Under the pieces are notes generated by a model. It was not told the origin of the DNA. It saw nothing but the letters and a program-made list of their open reading frames with translations, and made no database searches. From contig CAKVFO010000051.1 of NCBI GenBank assembly GCA_934746785.1, positions 1 through 21,525 on the forward strand: a DNA stretch of 21,525 nucleotides. Reading direction: 5' to 3'. This document shows positions 15,264 to 21,525 of the stretch, piece after piece. Each line of letters opens with the position of its first letter. Position 1 is the stretch's first letter. Position numbers and translations under genes: made by a program. This DNA is from an uncultured Clostridium sp. GTDB lineage: Bacteria > Bacillota > Clostridia > Clostridiales > Clostridiaceae.

Positions 15264-16094
15264 TTAATATTTACGTATAGATAATTCTTTAGATCCTAGA
15301 AATTCTCTTCTTATATAGTTATGACATAAATCTATTGCTGAGGTTATATCTTGAGTTAAGTTTCCTAAAACTCTCAAAACAAATCCATCTGTTTCTATCT
15401 TAGATATTCCCCAGCATATATCTAAATCTAACTCTTTAAGAATATTTCTAAGCTTTTCAACTATGTCAGTAGTAATATCTTTTCTTATAACTATTAGTGT
15501 TCCAAAGTTTTCGTAGCCTTCAAAATATCCAAGGCCGGAAACATCATCTTCTTGTGGATTTACTAATAAATTATCTAGTAAAACAAGTTTATTTTCTAAA
15601 TATATATTTGTTTTTAATTGGACTTTTTTATATTGAAACTTTAAACCATCTGCTGACCATCCTGATGTAATTCCATCTGTATATATTAAAGTTGAATTTT
15701 TATCCATATATATAGTATTTTCCTGCTTATACTCAGCATCCTTATATAAAATAACATTATCTGTAACATACTCTAAAACACTGTTATCTTCTAGTTTTAT
15801 GTGAGTTTCTTGACTTATATTATCTCCGTTCTCACATTTATATACCTTCGTTGAAGCTTGAGTTGTAATTATGGCTCTGCAATCTCTTTTCATATCTATT
15901 TTAAAAATATAATTTTCGCCTTCTACATATCCGCCGCCAAGTCCAACTATAAAGTATGCTGAAATCTTTTCACTATCAAGATGCATTCTCGGTGATATCT
16001 TAATAAGTCCACCAAAGGATTTTTTTGTGATAACAGTCTCATTATTAATATTTTCTAATGTAATATCGAACTGTCCTTGATACTTTTTACTCAT
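15264..16094 (-). CDS. ureD: Urease accessory protein UreD (UreH)
   Basis: At 276 aa this matches UreD, the scaffold that binds apo-urease and recruits UreF and UreG for nickel insertion. Typical stretches are PRMHLDSEKISAYFIVGLGGG, ending in the conserved Gly run at about residues 35-55, and TTQASTKVYK at about 77-86. The N-terminal half is beta-rich, as expected. The start is 1 nt after the ureG stop, and its GAGGG ribosome site lies inside ureG, so expression is coupled. The last accessory gene of the operon is ureD, the order usual in Firmicutes. Confidence 0.92.
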   Translation of the reverse strand: MSKKYQGQFDITLENINNETVITKKSFGGLIKISPRMHLDSEKISAYFIVGLGGGYVEGENYIFKIDMKRDCRAIITTQASTKVYKCENGDNISQETHIKLEDNSVLEYVTDNVILYKDAEYKQENTIYMDKNSTLIYTDGITSGWSADGLKFQYKKVQLKTNIYLENKLVLLDNLLVNPQEDDVSGLGYFEGYENFGTLIVIRKDITTDIVEKLRNILKELDLDICWGISKIETDGFVLRVLGNLTQDITSAIDLCHNYIRREFLGSKELSIRKY

Positions 16095-16095
16095 A

Positions 16096-16707
16096 TTACT
16101 TAATTCCCTCTAATAAACAGTTCTTTTTAATCCAATCTAAAACTTCTTCTATTCCTTCATCCTTTTTTAAATTAGTAAACAAAAATGTCTTTTCTTTTCT
16201 AAAAACTAAGGTATCTCTTCTCATCACCTCAAGATCTGCTCCTACATATGGTGCTAAATCAGTTTTATTTATAATAAACAGATCACTCTTTATCATTCCC
16301 TGACCTGCTTTTCTTGGAATCTTTTCTCCTTGAGCAACATCTATAATATAAATTGAAAAATCAACTAAATCAGGGCTGAAGGTTGCTGCTAAATTATCTC
16401 CGCCGCTTTCTACAAATATAATATCTAAATCGTCAAACCTATTTTTTAATTCTTCTAGTGCAGCGAAGTTCATAGATGCATCTTCTCTTATTGCTGTATG
16501 AGGACATCCTCCTGTTTCTACTCCAATAACCCTATCCTCACTTAATACAGAGTTTTTAACTAAAAATTTTGCATCTTCTTTTGTATAAATATCATTAGTT
16601 ATAACAGCACAGCTGTACTCATCTTTTACTGCTCTAGTAACTCTTTCTATTAGCAGTGTTTTTCCGCTTCCAACTGGTCCTCCAACGCCTATAATTACTG
16701 GTTTCAA
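16096..16707 (-). CDS. ureG: Urease accessory GTPase UreG
   Basis: At 203 aa this is the nickel-delivering SIMIBI GTPase. P-loop GPVGSGKT is at 10-17, the metal-binding CPH motif at 68-70 (GVETGGCPHTAIRED), ESGGDNLAATFSPDL in the middle, and the guanine-specificity motif NKTD later. The start is a TTG at 16707, with AAAGGGTG about 6 nt upstream. No ATG in this frame would leave the P-loop strand intact. It acts with UreE, UreF and UreD in GTP-dependent nickel loading. Confidence 0.95.
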   Translation of the reverse strand: MKPVIIGVGGPVGSGKTLLIERVTRAVKDEYSCAVITNDIYTKEDAKFLVKNSVLSEDRVIGVETGGCPHTAIREDASMNFAALEELKNRFDDLDIIFVESGGDNLAATFSPDLVDFSIYIIDVAQGEKIPRKAGQGMIKSDLFIINKTDLAPYVGADLEVMRRDTLVFRKEKTFLFTNLKKDEGIEEVLDWIKKNCLLEGIK

Positions 16708-16734
16708 TCATATCACCCTTTCATAAATCAACTT

Positions 16735-16763
16735 ACTTTTTACTTTTTACTTTTTACTTTTAC
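16735..16763. repeat. Heptanucleotide tandem repeat between ureF and ureG
   Basis: Three copies of ACTTTTT plus a partial fourth (ACTTTTAC) fill the gap between the ureF stop and the ureG ribosome site. In the mRNA this is a purine-rich run of GTAAAAA units. Such short tandem repeats can change length by slippage. Being outside coding sequence, a change would alter spacing, not reading frame. Confidence 0.75.
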
Positions 16764-17489
16764 CTAAGACATAAATAACCTAAATTCTAAAGTTTCATGA
16801 TTAATTTGAGACATTTCTATACCTGGACTGCTAGCTCCAAATTCATCTATACTCATTTTCTCTATCTTTTTATATAGATTTGAAAATTCTTCACTTACCT
16901 CTTTTACAAGAAGCTGACCATCTTTCTGACCTAAAGGTACAGCCCTTACTGCATTTTGAATAAGTGTAGACATTGTACTATACATATGAAAACCTATAGC
17001 TTCTTCTTTTGTAAAATTCAAAGTATACATAAGCATTCCAAAAACTATTGCCGGATGCCCAAATGCTTCTTTACTTCTTATTTTTCCTTTATACGTCTCT
17101 AAGAACTCGCTTTTATATAAAGTCTGAAATAAATCAATCATTCTTCCTGCTACAAGCTTTGATCCGTCCCTGCTTTCCTTTGCTACACATTGAACAGTTA
17201 TCATCCTATCTAAAGTTAATATAGATTCAAAGTCCTCTTTATCTAGATAATCATAAAGCAGTCTTATAGCTAAGCCGTCGCTATAAATAAATACATTATT
17301 AAGAAAAACCTTTATATACTGCCTTACTGTTTTAGCATCGTTAATTCTATAATCTCTTAAGTATGTTTCCATTCCATAGGAATGATTAAATGATCCTATA
17401 GGAAAATTGGAATCACAGATTTGAATTACTCTTAATGTATCTAAAATTCTCTTCTCTTCATCATCAATGTGTATGTGCGAATTCAACAT
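16764..17489 (-). CDS. ureF: Urease accessory protein UreF
   Basis: At 241 aa this is the all-helical UreF that bridges UreD and UreG and acts on the GTPase. Conserved stretches are DSNFPIGSFNHSYGMET at about residues 26-42, RDGSKLVAGRM at about 106-116, and GHPAIVFGM. The C-terminal region SSPGIEMSQINHETLEFRLF is family-typical. It begins inside ureE with a 26-bp overlap, and no strong ribosome site precedes it, so translation is probably coupled to ureE. A 56-bp gap with a tandem repeat separates it from ureG. Confidence 0.93.
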   Translation of the reverse strand: MLNSHIHIDDEEKRILDTLRVIQICDSNFPIGSFNHSYGMETYLRDYRINDAKTVRQYIKVFLNNVFIYSDGLAIRLLYDYLDKEDFESILTLDRMITVQCVAKESRDGSKLVAGRMIDLFQTLYKSEFLETYKGKIRSKEAFGHPAIVFGMLMYTLNFTKEEAIGFHMYSTMSTLIQNAVRAVPLGQKDGQLLVKEVSEEFSNLYKKIEKMSIDEFGASSPGIEMSQINHETLEFRLFMS

Positions 17490-17916
17490 GTCTAAATGCC
17501 TTTTTTAACTTAATATTTTTTCTGCAGTAATTAACTTTTTGCCTCTTTAATTCTTCTTCAACCAGCCTGTCATATTGTATTATCATTTCTCCGTTTTCAA
17601 ATTGCGCTGGGAGATGCCTATTACCAAGAGAATGAGCTATTTTTCCCATTTCTGTTAAGTCGCCAGGTGTAATAACCAAAACATCATCATTCTCGCTTCT
17701 AACTATAATAAGCTTTTTATCCTCATTATAAAGAATATCTCCGTCTTTTAACTTTTCATTTCCTTCAAGTGAAATTCCATATTCACGTTTATGGTCTGAA
17801 TTTACCCTTAGAATTCTTTTTAACATATCATCACTGCTTAGATATATTTTTTCTACATGATATTCTTCAATATTATTTATGTCTTCTACATTTCCAAGTA
17901 TTTTATTAAAAAGCAT
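17464..17916 (-). CDS. ureE: Urease nickel chaperone UreE
   Basis: At 150 aa this is the UreE metallochaperone, which passes nickel to UreG and the UreDF complex. The conserved GNRHLPAQ at 99-106 supplies the dimer-interface nickel ligand His101 (equivalent to Klebsiella His96). The C-terminus ends HVEFAHTH, a short histidine tail with few sites, unlike the long His-rich tails of some enterobacterial UreE. It starts 18 bp after ureC and overlaps ureF. Confidence 0.94.
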   Translation of the reverse strand: MLFNKILGNVEDINNIEEYHVEKIYLSSDDMLKRILRVNSDHKREYGISLEGNEKLKDGDILYNEDKKLIIVRSENDDVLVITPGDLTEMGKIAHSLGNRHLPAQFENGEMIIQYDRLVEEELKRQKVNYCRKNIKLKKAFRHVEFAHTH

Positions 17917-17934
17917 ACCCTCTTCATCCTTTCT

Positions 17935-19650
17935 CTAGAATAAGAAGTATCTTTGAGCTAATGGTGCTTCTTCTAATGGCTCACAATCGATAACTTCACC
18001 ATCAACTGTTACCTTATAAGTTTCAGGATCTACTCCTAATTTTGGTGTTGCATCATTTAAAATCATATCTTTCTTAGTTAAGTTTCTAATACCATATACA
18101 GGTAGAATTAACTTTTCAAGACCTAATTCTTCTTTAATTCCATGTTCATAAGCATATGTAGAAACGAAAGTTGCACATGTAGGATATTTAGCTTTTCCTA
18201 GTGCTCCAAAACAATCTCTATAAATTTGTGGCTGACATGTTGGAATAGATGCATTAGCTTCACCTATAATTGCTCTATTTACCATACCACCTTTAATTAC
18301 TGTAAATGGCTTAATTCCGAAAAATGCTGGTTCCCATAATACTAAATCAGCCATTTTTCCTACTTCAATTGATCCTACATAATCAGAAATTCCTTGAGCT
18401 ATTGCTGGGTTAATTGTATATTTAGCAATATATCTTCTTACTCTATAGTTATCATTTTCTTCACAGTCTTCAGGTAATTTTCCTCTTTGAACCTTCATCT
18501 TACTTGCAGTCTGCCAAGTTCTAGCTACAACTTCTCCGATTCTTCCCATAGCCATAGTATCTGAACTCATGATACTAAATACTCCCATATCTTGAAGTAT
18601 ATCTTCTGCTGCAATTGTTTGATGTCTAATTCTTGAATCTGCAAATGCTATATCTTCTGGAACCTTTGGATCAAGATGGTGGCATACCATTAACATGTCT
18701 AAGTGTTCAGCTATTGTATTAACTGTAAATGGTTTTGTTGGGTTAGTTGATGCAGGTAATACATTAAGTTGAGATGCAATTTTTAATAAGTCAGGAGCAT
18801 GGCCTCCACCAGCACCTTCTGTATGGAATGTATGGATAGTTCTTCCTGCAATTGCTTCAATTGTATGTTCAACAAAGCCGCCTTCATTTAATGTATCTGT
18901 ATGAATACCAACTTGAACATCATATTTATCAGCAGTTTTTAAAGAATAATCAATTGCTGATCTTGTAGCTCCCCAGTCTTCATGAACCTTTAATCCAATA
19001 GCACCTGCTTCAATTTGCTCAGCAGTTACCTTTTCATTAGCTCCACTTCCTTTTCCAAGGAATCCAATATTAATAGGAAAACTTTCAGCACTTTCAATCA
19101 TTCTATGAATGTTCCATGCTCCAGGAGTGGATGTAACAGCATTAGTTCCATCAACAGGGCCAGTTCCTCCACCAACAATTGTTGTTATTCCACCTTCAAG
19201 AGCAACCTTAACAAGACCTGGACTTATATAATGAACATGAGTGTCTATTCCACCAGCTGTAAGGATTCTTCCTTCTCCTGCTAATGCTTCTGTACTAGGT
19301 CCTACTATGAAGTCTATATCATCCATAGTATAAGGATTTCCCCCTTTACCTATAGCAACTATCATTCCATCTTTAATACCTACGTCAGCTTTATATATTC
19401 CTGTATAATCAACTATGGTAGCTCCAGTTATAATTAAATCCACAACTCTTGGATTATCTCTGCTTTCAATGGCATTTTGCCCCATACCATCTCTTAAAAC
19501 TTTTCCTCCTCCAAATTTTGCTTCATCACCATAACCTGTATAGTCTTTTTCAATTTCAATAAGAAGCTCAGTGTCCCCAAGTCTTATCTTATCACCTTCA
19601 GTTGGCCCAAATAGCTCCACATAACGATGTTTATCTATTTCAAAACTCAT
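17935..19650 (-). CDS. ureC: Urease alpha subunit UreC
   Basis: At 571 aa this is the catalytic subunit, hydrolysing urea to ammonia and carbamate at a dinickel centre. All active-site residues are present at a constant +4 offset from Klebsiella urease: nickel ligands His138 and His140 (THVH), carbamylated Lys221 (GLKVHEDWG), His250 and His276, and Asp364. His223 is also present, as are flap Cys323-His324 (MVCHHL). It is therefore expected to be active if nickel is supplied. Its ATG overlaps the ureB stop by 1 nt (TAATG), giving tight stoichiometric coupling. The Firmicute-type three-subunit layout (separate UreA, UreB, UreC) is retained. Confidence 0.97.
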   Translation of the reverse strand: MSFEIDKHRYVELFGPTEGDKIRLGDTELLIEIEKDYTGYGDEAKFGGGKVLRDGMGQNAIESRDNPRVVDLIITGATIVDYTGIYKADVGIKDGMIVAIGKGGNPYTMDDIDFIVGPSTEALAGEGRILTAGGIDTHVHYISPGLVKVALEGGITTIVGGGTGPVDGTNAVTSTPGAWNIHRMIESAESFPINIGFLGKGSGANEKVTAEQIEAGAIGLKVHEDWGATRSAIDYSLKTADKYDVQVGIHTDTLNEGGFVEHTIEAIAGRTIHTFHTEGAGGGHAPDLLKIASQLNVLPASTNPTKPFTVNTIAEHLDMLMVCHHLDPKVPEDIAFADSRIRHQTIAAEDILQDMGVFSIMSSDTMAMGRIGEVVARTWQTASKMKVQRGKLPEDCEENDNYRVRRYIAKYTINPAIAQGISDYVGSIEVGKMADLVLWEPAFFGIKPFTVIKGGMVNRAIIGEANASIPTCQPQIYRDCFGALGKAKYPTCATFVSTYAYEHGIKEELGLEKLILPVYGIRNLTKKDMILNDATPKLGVDPETYKVTVDGEVIDCEPLEEAPLAQRYFLF

Positions 19651-19976
19651 TACTCTTTTACACCTCTTCCATCTAAGAATCCATCAACTAAATTCCTTAT
19701 TCCATATACTCTTCTGGTACCGCCTATATCAATTAAATCTACTACTTTCTTATCTCCAGGTTCAAATCTTACTGCTGTTCCTGAAGGAATATCTAATCTC
19801 TTTCCATAAGCTTTATCTCTATCAAATTGTAAGAAATCATTTACTTCATAAAAATGATAGTGAGAACCTATTTGAACAGGTCTATCACCTGTATTTACAA
19901 CTTCCATCTTAATAGCTTCTTTGCCTTTGTTGTATTCAATAGTTCCTTCCTTTACAATTATTTCACCAGGTGTCAT
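19650..19976 (-). CDS. ureB: Urease beta subunit UreB
   Basis: At 108 aa this is the small beta subunit. Typical motifs are MTPGEIIVKEG at the start, NTGDRPVQIGSHYHFYEVN at 27-45, and RLDIPSGTAVRFEPGD before the conserved C-terminal GGTRRVYG. It packs against UreC in the (alpha-beta-gamma)3 complex and has no catalytic residue. AAGGAG precedes its ATG, and its stop overlaps the ureC start. Confidence 0.97.
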   Translation of the reverse strand: MTPGEIIVKEGTIEYNKGKEAIKMEVVNTGDRPVQIGSHYHFYEVNDFLQFDRDKAYGKRLDIPSGTAVRFEPGDKKVVDLIDIGGTRRVYGIRNLVDGFLDGRGVKE

Positions 19977-19994
19977 AAACTTTTCTCTCCTTTC

Positions 19995-20297
19995 TTATTG
20001 TATTGGGTTATGAACTGTTACAAGTTTAGTTCCATCAGGGAATGTCGCTTCAACTTGAACTACATCAACCATATCTGCAATTCCATCCATAACATCATTT
20101 TTGCTTAGAATCTTAGTTCCAGATTCCATTAACTCTTCAACTCTTTTACCTTCTCTTGCACCTTCTAATAATTCATCAGTAATGATTGCAACAGATTCAG
20201 GATAGTTTAGTTTTAAACCTTTAGCTTTTCTTTTTCTAGCAATATCAGCTGCAACAACAACCATAAGTTTTTCTTTTTCTCTTTCTGTTAAAAACAA
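19995..20297 (-). CDS. ureA: Urease gamma subunit UreA
   Basis: The open frame extends up to a TTG at 20318, but GAGGAGG is 8 nt upstream of an internal TTG at 20297. Starting there gives exactly 100 aa, the usual UreA length, with the standard LTEREKEKLMVVVAADIA beginning. Other family stretches are RKRKAKGLKLNYPE, GKRVEELME and VQVEATFPDGTKLVTVHNP at the C-terminus. It is the first gene of the urease operon and sets its translation start. The non-ATG start may moderate expression. Confidence 0.95.
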   Translation of the reverse strand: MFLTEREKEKLMVVVAADIARKRKAKGLKLNYPESVAIITDELLEGAREGKRVEELMESGTKILSKNDVMDGIADMVDVVQVEATFPDGTKLVTVHNPIQ

Positions 20298-20408
20298 TTG
20301 TTTTTCCTCCTCTGCCAATATTTATTTGTTCGCCAAATATAACTTAGTTTTTGCAATAATGATTAATTTATTCATATAAACTTAAACTTCTATTTTTTGT
20401 TAACAATA

Positions 20409-20417
20409 TGATATAAT
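20409..20417 (+). promoter_or_regulatory. Extended -10 element upstream of the SPL-type radical SAM gene
   Basis: TG-A-TATAAT lies 35 bp before the ATG at 20453, which has AAGGAAG as its ribosome site. The -35 region is poor. The 155-bp spacer shared with ureA must also hold the divergent urease promoter, for which I see no convincing hexamer pair. Confidence 0.5.
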
Positions 20418-20452
20418 CCTATTAACTAATTACATTTTAAGGAAGTGCATTT

Positions 20453-21334
20453 ATGAATAAAGAAATAGAAGCTAAAACACTGCTTTCTAACAACAAAAGT
20501 CCTATGGGCTGGTTTGGCACTCACTATCTTTTTAATATTTACAGAGGATGTGAACACCATTGCATATACTGTGATTCCAGGAGTCTATGCTATAGAATTG
20601 ATAACTTTGATGAACTTATAGTCAAAAAAAATGCCCCTGAACTTCTTAACAAAGAATTAAAGAGAAAAAGAAAAAAAGGCACAATAGGAACTGGTTCTAT
20701 GAGTGATCCTTATACAAAATCAGAAAAAGATTATTTATTAACAAGAAAATGCTTAGAGGTTATTTCAGATTGCAATTATCCAGTACATATTACTACCAAG
20801 AGTAACTTAATACTGCGAGACCTGGATATACTGCAAGAAATAAATAAAACCTACGCCTCAACAGCCATAACAATTACAACATCAGATGACCATCTAGCTA
20901 GAATAATAGAACCATCTGCACCATCTTCAACAGAAAGATTCAAGGCCCTTGGAATTCTATCAACCTTAGGTATATGTACAAGCATAACCATGATGCCTAT
21001 ACTGCCTTTCTTAGAAGACACAGAAAAAAATATTTTAGATATTGTAAACAAAGCAGATTACTATGGAGTTAAACATATAGTTCCATGGATAGGAATGAGC
21101 CTTAGAGACAGACAAAGAGATTACTACTATAAAGCATTAGATAAAAACTTCCCTGGACTTAGAGCAAAATATGAAAAGAGATATGGTGATAGATATACCT
21201 GCAGCTCTCCTAATGCAAAAAAACTATACTCAATACTATCAGAAGCCTGTAGTAAATATAATATATCTATGAAAATGCCTTACTACGAAGAAAAAATAAC
21301 TGCTGTACAGTTAGATATGCTAAATAAAATATAA
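20453..21334 (+). CDS. SPL-family radical SAM protein (spore photoproduct lyase-like)
   Basis: At 293 aa this belongs to the radical SAM proteins related to SplB and often annotated as DNA repair photolyase. The cluster motif CEHHCIYC gives Cys33, Cys37 and Cys40 (CX3CX2C) for a [4Fe-4S] cluster that cleaves S-adenosylmethionine. Following stretches typical of the family are GTGSMSDPYTKSEK at about 77-90 and the HITTKSNLILRD strand. MMPILPFLEDTEKNI comes later. True SplB is longer, with a conserved Cys near the C-terminus. This protein is a shorter relative of unproven substrate, so repair of spore photoproduct should not be assumed. It is monocistronic and divergent from ureA. Confidence 0.88.
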   Translation: MNKEIEAKTLLSNNKSPMGWFGTHYLFNIYRGCEHHCIYCDSRSLCYRIDNFDELIVKKNAPELLNKELKRKRKKGTIGTGSMSDPYTKSEKDYLLTRKCLEVISDCNYPVHITTKSNLILRDLDILQEINKTYASTAITITTSDDHLARIIEPSAPSSTERFKALGILSTLGICTSITMMPILPFLEDTEKNILDIVNKADYYGVKHIVPWIGMSLRDRQRDYYYKALDKNFPGLRAKYEKRYGDRYTCSSPNAKKLYSILSEACSKYNISMKMPYYEEKITAVQLDMLNKI

Positions 21335-21356
21335 TACAAAAAGGCGAGAAATCATT

Positions 21357-21525
21357 CTAGGCAACAAGTTGCAGTGAAATATGGCTGAAGCCATGTGAAA
21401 TTGAAGCAAGCTTCAGTGAAATTAGAGCTAAAGCTCTAGTGAAGAGTTGATTTGGTCTATATCCATAACTTGATGGATGAAAAGTCTTTTCAAATATAGG
21501 TTCAATAATATTTCTTACAGCCTGT
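21357..21525 (-). pseudogene. Group II intron-type reverse transcriptase fragment, truncated after the SYGYRP motif
   Basis: Entering from the right edge, the minus strand reads QAVRNIIEPIFEKTFHPSSY then GYRPNQ, which matches the region of group II intron maturase/RT (LtrA-like) proteins that ends in S(Y/F)G(Y/F)RP. In intact proteins RT domains with the YADD active site follow. Here the frame instead runs into the palindrome array and stops at TAG (21359-21357) after 29 more codons. The protein is thus cut off before its catalytic motif, unless the array is a recent insertion. The 5' part is beyond the window. Confidence 0.72.
21361..21444. repeat. Array of four short palindromes each followed by GTGAAA(T/G)
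   Basis: The units have different palindromes but a shared tail. GCAAC-AA-GTTGC (21361-21372) is followed by AGTGAAAT. ATGGCT-GA-AGCCAT (21381-21394) and TGAAGC-AA-GCTTCA (21402-21415) are each followed by GTGAAAT. TAGAGCT-AA-AGCTCTA (21423-21438) is followed by GTGAAG. Start-to-start spacing is 20, 21 and 21 nt. Stem sequence varies while stem length (5-7 bp), the 2-nt loop and the tail are kept. It lies 26 bp after the radical SAM gene and interrupts the RT frame. Confidence 0.88.

Noticed and set aside
20298..20452. NikR- or Fur-like operator for the urease operon
   Set aside because: Only a loose direct repeat (ATATTTGGC and ATATTGGC) is visible, with no clear dyad matching a known box.
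20453..21334. True spore photoproduct lyase SplB
   Set aside because: The CX3CX2C motif fits, but the protein is shorter than SplB and the conserved C-terminal catalytic region could not be confirmed.
21361..21444. CRISPR array
   Set aside because: The constant part is only about 7 nt, the variable parts are palindromes rather than spacers, the period is 21 nt, and no cas gene is present.

Overview
The window is strongly AT-rich, with dense small intergenic spaces, AGGAGG-type ribosome binding sites and several TTG starts. The gene families (EFR1-type flavodoxin-ferredoxin, CD3324-type small regulator, FusB-like EF-G-binding protein, SPL-type radical SAM protein, Firmicute-order urease operon) point to a low-GC anaerobic Firmicute, most likely a Clostridium. 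I cannot name the species from sequence alone. No rRNA or tRNA gene was seen, and the one array-like element is not CRISPR.

Region 1 (1-5802, minus strand) is the 5' part of an iterative type I polyketide/lipid synthase operon of the PUFA-synthase/enediyne-like kind. The order in transcription is a ketosynthase plus chain-length-factor-like protein, a PLP-dependent alpha-oxoamine synthase, then a malonyl-type acyltransferase followed by tandem acyl carrier protein domains that run off the left edge. The oxoamine synthase gene sits exactly between the chain-length-factor linker and the acyltransferase. This suggests a product in which an ACP-bound acyl chain is condensed with an amino acid to give an amino ketone (sphingoid-like or amino-polyketide).

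Region 2 (6015-10160) holds an EFR1-family flavodoxin/ferredoxin on the minus strand, insulated from the synthase by a terminator. A divergent MacB/FtsX-type ABC exporter pair has a near-consensus promoter and ends in a strong terminator.

Region 3 (10092-13530) is patchy accessory DNA. It contains an IS1182-type transposase deletion derivative, a broken second flavodoxin-like gene and an intact aldo/keto reductase. Next comes a leader with a 19-codon ORF and competing hairpins, upstream of a CD3324-family small DNA-binding protein. A FusB/FusC-like EF-G-binding protein follows, preceded by a perfect 18-bp inverted repeat.

Region 4 (13525-20297, minus strand) is a complete urease operon, ureA-B-C-E-F-G-D, followed by a UreI/AmiS-type urea channel gene and then, after a terminator-like hairpin, nhaA. 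UreABC form the nickel enzyme, UreEFGD load nickel, UreI admits urea, and NhaA could balance proton and sodium load. 

Region 5 (20453-21525) has an SPL-family radical SAM protein on the plus strand. At the right edge, a reverse-transcriptase fragment of group II intron type (minus strand) is cut off just after its SYGYRP motif. Its coding sequence runs into a regular array of four short palindromes, each followed by GTGAAA(T/G). This array and the oxoamine-synthase-containing synthase are the two most unusual items in the window.
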